A stretch of DNA of 64,000 nucleotides from assembly GCA_030549175.1 (NCBI GenBank), contig JAUKUA010000003.1, positions 3,968,001 to 4,032,000 of the forward strand. The letters run 5' to 3'. This DNA is from Lasiosphaeris hirsuta (lineage: Eukaryota > Ascomycota > Sordariomycetes > Sordariales > Lasiosphaeriaceae). Made by a program: the position numbers and the translations under genes. The first letter of the stretch is position 1. Every line of letters begins with the position of its first letter. Under the pieces are notes generated by a model, which saw nothing but the letters and a program-made list of their open reading frames with translations, was not told the DNA's origin and did not search any database. Below, piece by piece: positions 45,666 through 56,128 of the stretch.

Positions 45666-47298
45666 ATGGGTGGTAAAATCTGGAACCGTAATGAGGAGCG
45701 GATTTTCTGGCGGGTCATCATGGCCCAATGCCCAAATCGAGTCGGCGTTGACCGTACCAAACTTGAGGTTTCCTGGGATGATCTTACCAAGGAGATGGTC
45801 CGCTCGATGGCTAAGATCGAGGACGACAAACGTCGTGAGTACACGACCCTTTGCCTTTGTAAGTATTGAGCGCATCGCCTTCTTATACCGGTTGCATTGC
45901 TAACGCAGTCATAAGTCGAGCACTACTTTCTCAACGTCGTCCAGGGTTGTGTTTCACCCAACGCTGGCAAGTACGTCAAAGAGTACATGAACAAGAGTAT
46001 GTTTCAGATGTCCAATCATGGAAAGAAAGGAAGAGATCTAACGCATTTCTACAGTGAGCCCAGAGGAACGTGCATTGGTAGAGACCGAAGCCAAGCGAGA
46101 GGCTGTCAAGCGTGAAGAGAAGAGAGCTAAGAGGGATGCGCAAAGCAGACGCGACAAGAAGATGAACCACAGGAATGCTTCTGCACGGGTCACTGGAGTC
46201 GAGTCCGAGTCCGAAACGTCCAGCCTGCCCAATATCAGCATGTCCCCTGGAAATACCACCCACGACGCCGACGCCGACGATTCCTCTCACCAAGCCGCCC
46301 ACCATGGCCATGGCTCGCCATCCAATGCGGGCCATTCACCTTTGAGCCAGAACTCATCTTTTCTGCCTTCCACCCAGGGTACATCTTCCGACCAGCCCTC
46401 TCCTGCCACCCCAAGTACCCCCGTGAGCAATAACTCGGCGTCCTCCAACAATCTGCCTGGAGTTTCTTCGATTGTGTCCTCGGGGCTTGGTTCGGCACCC
46501 GTGCAGGCTCAGAATGACAGATTCATGCCTCGAGATGGACATTCGCCAGTGATGAATTACAATGGCGGCCAATTAGTTGAGTATCACCAGGCCAATCAGA
46601 CGTACTACAGACCCGACCCTCACCCATACTACGATCCACAATTTGGCCATAGCCCTGCCATGGGCCCGAACTTTGGTCATGGTTATGGGTATAGCCTCCC
46701 ATTCCGCCAGAATGTTTCCCAGGGATACCCCGCCAGCTACCACCAGGACTACCGATATCAGCATCCGGGCCCAGTCCAGCAGAATTACGGAATGCCGGAC
46801 CATATCTCGGCCCAGCATGCCGAACCTCGGCACCGTGGTACTTCTCACCAGGGCAGTTCTCAGCAAAGCAGTGTCACCCAGAATTCTGATGATCTGTACA
46901 GTGCCCAGTACGGTCAGTACAATGCTGGTAGTCTGCACGGCGCTGTTTACCGTCACTACAATTCTGATGGCGGTCAACGACCTGTCGGCCATCACAATGC
47001 CGCTAGTTCACAGCAACCTGTCGGTCATTATAATGCAGCAGGTTCACAGCAACCTATCGGCCATTCCAATGCTGCTAGTCCACAGCACGACGGCGGCCTG
47101 GGACACCCCCCCCACCATCCTGGGAACTACTCTTATGGTTCGGCATCTGGCTCGGCGCCCGGATCGGCTACGCAGGCCCCTTCTCCCAAGACTCCCTCTA
47201 AGGGCGCTGGCCATATCGTAGAGTCAATCGAGACTCCCACAGCAGGTCAAACTGTCACATCTCAGCCAGATTTATTTGAGCTTACACTCAGAAGCTGA
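45666..47298 (+). CDS. Protein of unknown function with Myb/SANT-like start and H/Q/S-rich tail
   Basis: Three exons, 45666-45858, 45916-45996 and 46055-47298, with introns of 57 and 58 bp, give 505 residues. The first 90 residues are conserved-looking: KIWNRNEERIFWRVIMAQCP, then SWDDLTKEMVRSM, then REYTTLCLFEHYFLNVVQG and SPNAGKYVKEYM. The pattern of a W/E-rich first helix and SWDDL resembles Myb/SANT-like DNA-binding starts, a fungal type I recognise only loosely. A basic helix follows (EAKREAVKREEKRAKRDAQSRRDKK, residues about 95-120), likely a coiled coil or nuclear signal. The rest is disordered, rich in S, H, Q, Y and G. Three 12-residue repeats (PVGH.NAA.SQQ) lie at 46981-47088. A nuclear regulator is a guess; the function is unknown. 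Confidence 0.72.
46981..47088 (+). repeat. Coding 36-bp tandem repeat, three copies
   Basis: Three adjacent in-frame 36-base units encode P(V/I)GH(H/Y/S)NAA(S/G)(S/P)Q(Q/H) in the tail of the preceding protein. Differences are mostly single bases, so the duplication is moderately recent. Confidence 0.88.
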
Positions 47299-48013
47299 TG
47301 AGGCTACGTTCATGGGCCAGAAATGTAGGGGAACTTGAGCGGCTGGTGTGTAGGTCTTGCGGCTCTCTTTGAGAATTTTGGGATGGAGCTGAGAGGTAAC
47401 GGCATTATGGTATGGCCTACAGCATGGGCATGGGTTTAATTGAGCATTGGATTCGCGACTGAATCATCAAGCAGGGTGGAAAAGGGCAATCCATCATCAC
47501 AGTCTCAGTATCTAGCGTGGAACTGATGCTTTCTTTTCCATCTTTTCGTTTTGTTCTTTATCTTCTTCTATGCAGTATTTTTTCGGTCTTGTTTCCATCC
47601 ATTGAGGTTGAGTTTTGAGTTTGACAGCGGGATTGGACAGAGTGGGAAGTCCAATCAAAGCAAACTTTGGGATCGCGGCACGGCATTTGAAGCGAGCCCA
47701 AGGAGTTCTTCTTCCCCACTTCCCTCCCGTCTGGTTGTCTGTTTCAACCACGCGCTCTCTCGGGTCTCGGGGTGATCTTGTTATTCATCTGCCCTCCACA
47801 TCGACCTCGGGAAATCTTTTGTTGTTCGCTTGCAAGTGGCAATCGCGCAGGCTATCAGTACCTTGCCCGGCCTATTCCTGCCATTTTATTGTTCGGTCCT
47901 TTCCATCTCCTCTTTTCAAACCTGCCGTTCAAGAAGGGGGGAAACACGCGAACACTCATCGCAAAGTTTAACAGATATATTCAGCGCACGGAGACCTTCA
48001 GATTCATAGCATC
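47299..48013. other. Intergenic region upstream of CutC
   Basis: About 715 bases between two genes on the same strand. It holds T-rich sequence at 47520-47600 and a pyrimidine-rich stretch before the CutC start. No gene is recognisable. Confidence 0.5.
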
Positions 48014-49183
48014 ATGCCATCACCAGACCCGCATCCCTGCTCTCGGCTTGAAGTGCCCATTTTTGGAGGAGAATGGACGTCAGTGGTGGCACAACATGGA
48101 GCCCGACGAATCGAGCTTAATGCTATCAATTCGTACGGTGAGTGAGCGGGCCATCTGTCGGTGGCTGTTCTCTTTTTCATCTAATTTTTTATCTACTTTT
48201 CGTGTTTTATTCCCCCTTTCGTCGTGGTTGGCTCGAGAACTGGGGCTACCAGGTTGTTTGTTTACTACCCCTGAGAAAACCCCCACCTTCAGTCCAGGGA
48301 CGCCCGCTTCAAGTTATCATCCTCAACCTTCCCATCCCAACCATGCTTCTACAGGAATCTGAATGAGGGCGCACTCAAAATTTCTGGTGTACTCCTGTAT
48401 CTTGAGACTAATGTATATTCCGCAGCTGTTGGCGGGACAACGCCCACCACCAAAGAGCTCGAGCTTCTCAATCGACAGCTCAAAGCACACCCACAGGTCG
48501 TACAGCGAGTCATGATTCGACCGCGTGGCCCGCCAGGACCCAATGCAGAGGGGCAATATCCAGACCCGGATTTTGTGTATTCTGCGGATGAATTTGCCGA
48601 GATGCGCCGGTCCATTGTTACTTTCAAGCAGTCGGGATTACTCAACCCGGAGAAGGGGGACGGGTTCGTCTTCGGCTTGTTGAGGAAGGGTCACTCAGGG
48701 GAAGATGGAGTGCATATCGATATTGAGCGCAACGCGGCGCTTGTTGCCTTGGCCAAACCGTTCAAGTGCGTCTTTCATCGGGCGTTTGACGATGTGATCG
48801 ACCAGGGCGCAGATAATTCTTGGAAGGCAGGACTAGAAACCGTTATGTCGCTCGGCTTTGATGGGATACTGACGTCGGGAGGACGAGGTGGCGCTCATGA
48901 CAATGCAGAGCGACTTGGGCAAATAGCCGCAAGCGCTGGCGGTCTGATTGAACTCATCGTGGGAGGGGGGGTTAGAAGCGGGAACGTCAGAGAGATTTCC
49001 AACAGGATGGGAGTAGCAGATACGAAGGTATGGTTCCATTCGTCGTGTCTCAGCAGCAGCGGTGGGATCATGTGCTTTGATGAGAGTGAAGAAGCTCAAC
49101 TGCACCGGCGACTCGAATCGCTTGGGGGGGGGGAGAAATTGAGGGCAATCGGCTGTAAGTATTCGCAAATAGCTTCCGCCTGA
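48014..49183 (+). CDS. CutC family protein
   Basis: Member of the CutC TIM-barrel family, linked to copper homeostasis in bacteria and copper binding in humans; the biochemical role is unsettled. Two exons, 48014-48137 and 48426-49183, give 293 residues. Exon 1 codes LEVPIFGGEWTSVVAQHGARRIELN, the family start. The join gives NSYAVGGTTPTTKEL, the family pattern. Other landmarks are VMIRPRGP, GFVFGLL, CVFHRAFDDV, GFDGILTSGG and LIVGGGVRSGNV, then WFHSSC. The intron is 288 bp, three to five times the usual size here. A good-looking internal acceptor (CTTCTACAG, ending 48354) inside it would lead to an immediate stop. The C-terminus past HSSC is less typical and could be mis-modelled. Confidence 0.87.
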
Positions 49184-50023
49184 TATAGGATCGTAGCCTT
49201 CCCTCGATTAGATACGCAAAGTGTGTGTTTTATGAGTTCGCAAAGCATGCAGCTACCTCGTGAAAGGGAGTGTCCCTCTCTCAGCATACAGCTTGAACCA
49301 ACAACATTCAATCGAATAAATTGCCTCATTATATCATGCAATGCGGCGTAAAGCCGTGGCTAGGTGTAAATCTCCTTCCTTCTTAAGTCACCGACAATAC
49401 AGGTAAACCCGGGAGCCGTCAAATCAAGCCGGGGTACTTGTTGCATCAGGGCCCGTGGTGTTGCTCGATGCCAAGGCGCACCTTCGTCTTCGCCAATCAG
49501 ACACGCTGTCCACCCCACGTTTACACACATTGACGGCGGCATCGGCAAAACATCCGCGGCTTCGGCCAACTACAAAATGACGTTGCCACGAAGCATGGCC
49601 CGCACCTCGGCGAAGGCACAATAGTGGCCTAGAGGCCGGCAGCCTGCAAACGGGCCAATAGCGCCATCTGCATGTGTTCCTCGCGCAGTCGGCGTCGTGC
49701 CTCGATGATGGGCCAGGACGACCCCAACTTCCGGTACCAGCACATCCAAGGCCTCCGCGATACCCCTCCCTGACACACACGTGCTCGAGATGTCGCACCC
49801 GAGACGGGTTCGTATCCGCCAGCCTGGGACCTGCACACCTGCACACCTGCAATCTGGATCCTCTGCGGCTTTCTCCGCCTCGCCTCGCCTCGGGGAGCCT
49901 GCAGCGTAGTTCAGGTGGGATAGTGCCCCGGCATGAAGCAGGTGTATATAAGTTGCAGCCGCCATAGCCCGGGGGGTGCTACCTGGAAATATCACCCAAG
50001 TAGATTCCCCCAATCACGGCAAA
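49184..50023. other. Intergenic region upstream of alkaline phosphatase
   Basis: About 840 bases without a recognisable gene. The last 100 bases hold the TATA-like element described separately. Confidence 0.5.
49945..49952 (+). promoter_or_regulatory. TATA-box-like element of the alkaline phosphatase gene
   Basis: The sequence TATATAAG lies 79 bases upstream of the ATG at 50024, a usual distance for a TATA box with a short leader. TATA boxes are common in regulated fungal genes, and phosphatases are often controlled by phosphate supply; no phosphate-control site (CACGTG) is visible right next to it. Confidence 0.5.
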
Positions 50024-52338
50024 ATGCTTTCCAGGCTGAGCGTCATCGCCGTGTGTCTGGCAGCCTCGCTGTCGACCGTTTCTTGCCAAACCTTCCGGAG
50101 ACTTGGCACATGCCCGACTCTCGGCTGTGTACTTCCCCCGGATCAGCAGGACTTCCTGCCGGGACAACAATTTGACATCCGTTTCGAGGTCCACGCCCCA
50201 GCGAACGGCTCCGAGGCTTTCAATGGCGGCGTGCCCGACGAGAAGTTCACCGTGACTATCACCAAGGAAGGCGGGAAGTCCAAAACTATCGCCGAATTCT
50301 TCCAGCTCAAGGAGCCTGCCATTGAGAAATGGACCTTCTCCTGGTTCGAGGACCTCTTCGCTCAGGACGCCAAGACCCCGTCTGTCGTCAATGTTGCCTC
50401 CAAGATCTATCGTCGCGTGGCGCTCTACGAGCCCGGCAAATACACCGTCACCCTGAAGTACTACTCTGGGAAGACGACGACGGCCGAGTGGACCGTACGG
50501 CCTCTCGCCACCCAGAAGAAGGCTAAAAACATCATCTTTTTCATCGGTATGGCGCTCCTTGAAATTCATTCTTACTGCATCATTCTTACTGCATCCTTCT
50601 TACTGCATCGCTCCATGCTAATTGGTCGGATAGGAGATGGGATGACGACCAACATGATTACGGCAGCTCGATTGCTCGCCCACAAGACAATCAACGGAAA
50701 GTACCAGAGCCTCCTGCAGCTTGACAAGTTCCCGGTGCTGGGACATCAAATGGTTTGTCGACAACACTCCGACTGGGAGATCAGATCATCGTTCTAAATG
50801 TCCCCAATAGTCGCACTCAATCGACTCCTTTATTACTGACAGTGCTAACTCGGCCTCGGCGCTGTACTCTGGCCATAAGAGCACGGTCAATGCCATGGGG
50901 TGAGAAGGTTCGAGCGTTGACGGAGACCTCCGGACTGACCTTTTATCAGTGTGTATGCCGACTCGTCCCCTGACGCGTTCGATGACCCAAAGGTTGAGAC
51001 TATTGTGGAACTTGTTATTCGCATCTGGGTAAGATACTCTATTCCGGCAACCCCCCCCCCTTCTCCCAGTTTGCTGAGTTTCAAAGGGTTCCGCGTGGGG
51101 TGCTGTTTCGACTGCGTTCCTTGCTGACGCCACGCCCATCGCCCTGACTGCCCATACCCGGTCGCGGTACCAATACGGGGCGCTCATTGACCAGGCATTG
51201 CATGGAGTAACCAACTACTCGTGGACCAAAATTGACGGTCCGGATGCATACTTTGGTGGCGGCGCCGAGCAGTTCCTTCCTGGCTCTGGCTCGTACCTTG
51301 GAAAGGACTATTACGCTGAGTTCGCCAAGAAGGGCTACACCATCAGCCTCAACAAAACGTCCCTCCAGGCCGCTCCCAACGGCTCCAAGGCGCTTGGTGT
51401 CTTTTGCAAAAGCAATCTACCTGTCTGGCTGGACCGCAACATCTTCCCAGAGAACCTCGGGAAACTGAGCAACGACCCATCAGGGGCTAAGGCTGCTGCA
51501 AAGGACCTTCCTGGTCTCAAAGAGATGACACTGAAGGCCATTGACGTCTTGCATACCCGAGGTGGCAAGAAGGGCTTTTTCCTCATGTCCGAGGCGGCGT
51601 CAATTGATAAGCAAATGCACACCCTAGACTATGACAGAGCCCTAGGCGACTTGCTGGAGCTTGACGATACTGTTAGGGCTACTGTTGCCAAGCTTAAAGC
51701 TCTTGGGATCTTGGACGACACCTTGATTGTCGTGTCTGCCGACCACGGGCACGGGTTCGGTAAGTTGACAATCTTCCGAGGTCGAAATCCAGGATCATGA
51801 CACTGACGGCGGGACACCGACAGACGTATTTGGCAGCGCGGACACCAAATACCTCGCCGAGCAAGGCGACGACCGCAAGAAACGAAGTGCCGTCGGCGTG
51901 TACGAGGCTTCGGGGCTGTCGCAGTATACCATCGAGAACCCGGGGATCAGCTACAACACAGGCCCAAACTTCCCCCTCAACTGGGATCCACGGTACGTGA
52001 TTGCGGCAGGTATGGGCGCCAGTCCAGACCACAGGGAGTCGTACGGCGTCAATAAGACTGGGCCTCGAGTCCCGGCGGCAACGATCGCGGGCCGCGGGTC
52101 CAGTGACTACTACGCCAGCGCATCTGACAACCCCGAGGGTTTCGTTGTCAATGGCACCTTGCCAGTCGACCAGGCTCAGGGGGTGCATTCGCTGACGGAT
52201 GTCCCTGTGTATGCCATGGGCCCTTGTCAGGAGACGTTTGGAGGAACATATAGCAATATTGACATCTTTTACAAGATGGCCACCTGCTTAGGGCTGGCAC
52301 AGCCAACGAACAAGACAATTAGCGGGAATGGCAAATAA
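50024..52338 (+). CDS. Secreted alkaline phosphatase with N-terminal accessory domain
   Basis: Metal-dependent phosphomonoesterase. Six exons, 50024-50546, 50634-50752, 50811-50899, 50950-51028, 51087-51759 and 51824-52338, give 665 residues. A signal peptide is likely (MLSRLSVIAVCLAASLSTVSC). Residues about 25-170 form a separate region, perhaps a beta-sandwich (PGQQFDIRFEVHAP, YTVTLKYYSGKTTTAEWTV). The phosphatase domain starts AKNIIFFIGDGM, with the first metal Asp. The nucleophile is Ser225 in the motif SFITDSANSASAL. Further metal-site motifs are FLMSEAASIDKQMH (Glu/Asp/His) and VVSADHGHGFD. All joins keep these motifs intact. Several N-glycosylation sites (NYS, NKT, NGS, NGT) fit secretion. 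It has no transmembrane anchor like the yeast vacuolar Pho8. Confidence 0.9.
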
Positions 52339-53619
52339 ATAGGATGTAGCAGATAGAAGTACAGCAGGTATGTCAGGGCAAGTTACCTTACCCATTTTCT
52401 ATGAGACCATATGGGTCAAAGAAGGATTGACCTTTGTATCCTTAGCATTATCTTATTGGGCAGCTGAAGAACTCGAGCGGGGCTTTCGTGAATTCAATAA
52501 TTCCATAAGATAATGACGAGGGAGTTGTCAAGTAGCTCGCTATTTCCTTAAGGGTATCTTAGGTTACCTTACCTTTCTCGATTCGCCACATAATATTCCT
52601 TGGCAAGGCGCGTTGGGCACACATGGGTCAAGTGCCTACCTACCAAGGAAGCTGCCACTTCCTCTTGCGGGCAACGAGGTTGACTGGAGCAGGCCGTCGC
52701 TTCCGTGATTTGGCATTATTGGGAGAAACTCTAGAAGAGGTGCTGTTGATGTTAAGAGTTGGATATGCTGATACCAGAATTACCTAGGTAGTTCGTCGCT
52801 CCCGTAATGTATTTGACAAGTTGCGTTTTTAGCTACCTTCCCAAGGTAGTTTGGCTTTCTGGCCCCTTGAGGGTGTGTCTCTGAGTCAACAGGTTAGGGA
52901 CTACCTACTCCTACTAAAAAATGATAGAATAGACAGAGGTATTTCCTACTTCTATTTTAGGATCAACTCTGGTCGTTGTCTATCTAAATTTACAATGAGC
53001 GAAGCAAAGGAATACTAATAGATCAAGATCGACTAGAGTTATTCATCGCTTCTGTATTTGTGGAAATTCTGCTCACACTGATGACCTTGTGGATGGAATG
53101 AGCCACTGTCAAGGAACAAACACAGGGCATAGATACTCTTGGCAATAACAAAACCGGCTCAGGTGATTCGTCACTTCCGTTCTTGAAGAACTTCTCTCCT
53201 GAAGGAAGCAGGACCCGGAGCGTGCAGGTTTTGGGCACGAGCCTTCATATAGTCCGTGCACACATTTAAACAGAAAAAGTCCCTTCTGTCGCCGCCAAAC
53301 CTTTGCGGGTTCTCACCTGAACTCGCGCCGCCCCACCCAACGCGTCCCCCACTTTGATTTCGATAGGGCGCGTTGACAGCTGCAAGACCGACCTGCATCA
53401 CCACATATGAGCCACCCCGAGAGCCGCCAGTCTACCCTCTTGCTCAATTACTTGCGGCTAACCGAGTGCCTAGCTAAACTCTGGCGGCGCGTAACCTTAT
53501 CGACACTGGTTTTTTTTTTGGTTTTTTTTTTTTTTTGCAGGCCTCAGATAGACCCAACAGCGCACCTCCTTGAGCTATCGGTTACACCCAAAGAAACCTG
53601 TAGAGGGGCACTGCTCACA
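52339..53619. other. Intergenic region upstream of APC6
   Basis: About 1.28 kb without a gene. The 52350-53010 part is AT-rich with many TACCT/AGGTA motifs. A short box of the type TTCGTCGCTTCCGT recurs near 52694, 52791, 53041 and 53165. T runs (10 and 15 bases) lie at 53510-53536, about 85 bases before the APC6 start. Confidence 0.5.
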
Positions 53620-55627
53620 ATGGCCTCTCCTTCCAGACAACCAAATATGGAGAAGTTCTTGCGTGACTGGCGGCAGGATGCGCTCAATAAAGCGCAATAC
53701 GAATCCGCCATATTTGTTGGCGACAAGTTGCTGGCAATGACAAGTGCGCCCAATCCCCAGATCCCCAGGTTCTTGTTGCTACAGCCAGACTAACCAGGGT
53801 ATGGTCGCAGAGGACGATAAGGACGCCTTTTGGCTTGCTCAAGTTCACTTCGCTGCTGGGAATTATACCCGTGCCCATGCGCTACTGGTCAAACAGAACC
53901 TCATCAGCTCCAACTCGTCCTGCCGATTCCTTGCAGCCCATTGCTTGATCCGACAGAATCTCTTCAGTGATGCCCTGGCCTTGCTCGGCGAGCACAGCCC
54001 GACCCATCTATTTACTAGCAACGCCAAGCGGAAGACTGCGAGAGGCAACACCCGAGGTGCATTGGGGAGGCCGGGTCTAAGGGATCACAGCGACGATTCC
54101 AATGATGAGGAGGCATCGAACAGGAAATATGAGGCCGCCATGTGCTACTTGCGCGGACTCTGCTATGCCAAACAGAACGCCTTTGATCGCGCAAAGGAGG
54201 CCTACAAGGATGCCCTACGGATTGACGTCCAGTGCTACGAGGCCTTCAGCCAGCTGGTCATGAATTCCCTAATGTCTCCTGATGAGGAGGACGAGTTCAT
54301 GCAGTCACTTGACTTCGGCACCATCAGGGCCCCTGGTGACGACCCCGACATGGACGAGGAACCAGCCGACTACGTCCGTATGCTTTACCAGACTAAGCTC
54401 TCCAAATATCGTAATCCCCGCGCCCTCAACACGGCCATTGAGTCACTCTCTACACATTACGGCCTTGAAAAGAATGCCGACATTCTCCTTGCCAAGGCTG
54501 ACTTGCTTTACACCCAGTGCCGCTTCCGGGATGCCCTCTCCATTACCGATTCCATCCTTTGCGAAGACAAGCACAACTTTGCAGTGTATCCTATCCATCT
54601 TGCTTGCCTCTACGAGCTCAAAAAGAACAATACCCTGTTTCTGATAGCACATGAGCTAGCAGATACCCATCCGGACGAGCCTTGCACCTGGCTAGCTGTT
54701 GGGATATACTACTTTGCAACAAGCAAGATTGCTGACGCCCGGCGCTATTTCAGCAAGGCAAGCATGATGGACGCCAACTTTGGGCCAGCATGGATCGGGT
54801 TCGCTCACACATTCGCCGCCGAGGGCGAGCATGACCAAGCTGTGACAGCCTACTCGACGGCGGCGCGACTTTTCACCGGAACCCACCTACCGCAGGTGTT
54901 TCTGGGAATGCAAAACCATGCCATGAACAATATGACAGCCGCCGAAGAGTTTCTCAAGACAGCATACTCGCTCTGTAAGACAGACCCACTGCTGCTCAAC
55001 GAGATGGGTATCGTGCTCTACCACCAAGACCGGCTCAAGGACGCGGAGCAGTGGTTCAGGCAGGCGCTACGCATCGCCGACGAAATGGACAGCGACCCGC
55101 ATGCCTGGCTCGGCGCCCGTACCAACCTGGGCCACGCCTACCGTCGCCAGCGCATGCATGACCAGGCTCTCGAAGAGTTTGACCAGGTGCTGCGCGATGG
55201 CGGAAAGGACGCCGCCGTCTTCTGTGCCAAGGGTCTCATCTACCTCGACCAGGGCAAGGCTGATGAAGCCGTCCGTGTACTACACGAAGCCCTTGCCATG
55301 CACCCGCAGGACCCTATTGCGACAGAGCTGCTCAACAAGGCACTCGAGGAGTCGGCTAACGGCGCGGCTGATTTTGGACTGCTGGGAGGAGTTCCCGGCG
55401 GCGGAGACGATGACGCGGGGGAGGACTTTGACCGCTTTGAGCAGGAGCTTGGGGAGCGCAAGTTTGCGGCCAAGGTCCGCATGGAGAGTAAGGCTCGAGG
55501 AAAGGGTGTAGCCATAACCTCAAAGGGCAAAGGTGTTGCCAGAGGCGGGAGACGTAATGTGCGTGGAGGGTATGGCTTGCCAAGTGAGGAGAGAGGGGTC
55601 AGTCTCATGGATATGAGCGATGAGTAG
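53620..55627 (+). CDS. Anaphase-promoting complex subunit 6 (Cut9/Cdc16)
   Basis: Tetratricopeptide-repeat scaffold of the anaphase-promoting complex, the ubiquitin ligase that drives mitotic exit. Two exons, 53620-53743 and 53811-55627, with a 67-bp intron, give 646 residues. The start (MEKFLRDWRQDALNKAQYESAIFVGDKLLAM) matches fission yeast Cut9-type proteins. The acceptor was chosen so that the join reads LLAMTKDDKDAFWLAQVHFAAGNYTRA, the family pattern; nearer acceptors break the frame. TPR units fill residues about 40-540; examples are YLRGLCYAKQNAFDRAKEAY, WLAVGIYYFATSKIADARRYF, MGIVLYHQDRLKDAEQWF, NLGHAYRRQRMHDQALEEF and CAKGLIYLDQGKADEAVRVL. The C-terminus after about 550 is acidic then RGG-like. 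An acidic insert (HSDDSNDEEAS) sits between early repeats. Confidence 0.92.
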
Positions 55628-56128
55628 GGGGTGATCGGAGAGCGGATGTTGGATTCTGTTTTATTTTGTTTTGCGTTGGTTCACAAAAGGCATTCAGGGT
55701 CATAAACGGGTAGGATGGATGAACTCTGGGCATGAACTCTGGACATTCTTGGTTGGGTTCAACCTTTCTTGGGCGGTGCCGGGCGTCATGGGCAAAGATA
55801 CCTACTCTACGTGATATTACTGCATCGTACTCGGCATAGCGATGGCGTTAGGACTGGGGAAGAGTAGGGGATTACAAAACCGTAGATGGGAAGATGAAAT
55901 GTAATTATTGTGTAAAGTAATGACTACGAATTGCCTGCTTGAATCAAGCGCCGTCTAATATGCCTCGTTGAGCAATCTTATAATACAAGGATCGATATGA
56001 CCATTTCGAATATGCATCACGACCCCTGTTTGTTGGCGAAGAGAATCCATCGCGCTCTGTTCTGTTGCATCTACTGATTGTTTCCGATTTTGGGGAGCTC
56101 CAGTGCTGCGATAATAGTAAACCAAATC
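55628..56128. other. Convergent intergenic region between APC6 and AACS
   Basis: About 500 bases of probable 3' untranslated sequence. A minus-strand frame reaching 55944 is only a read-through of the last AACS intron and is not part of the protein. Confidence 0.55.
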
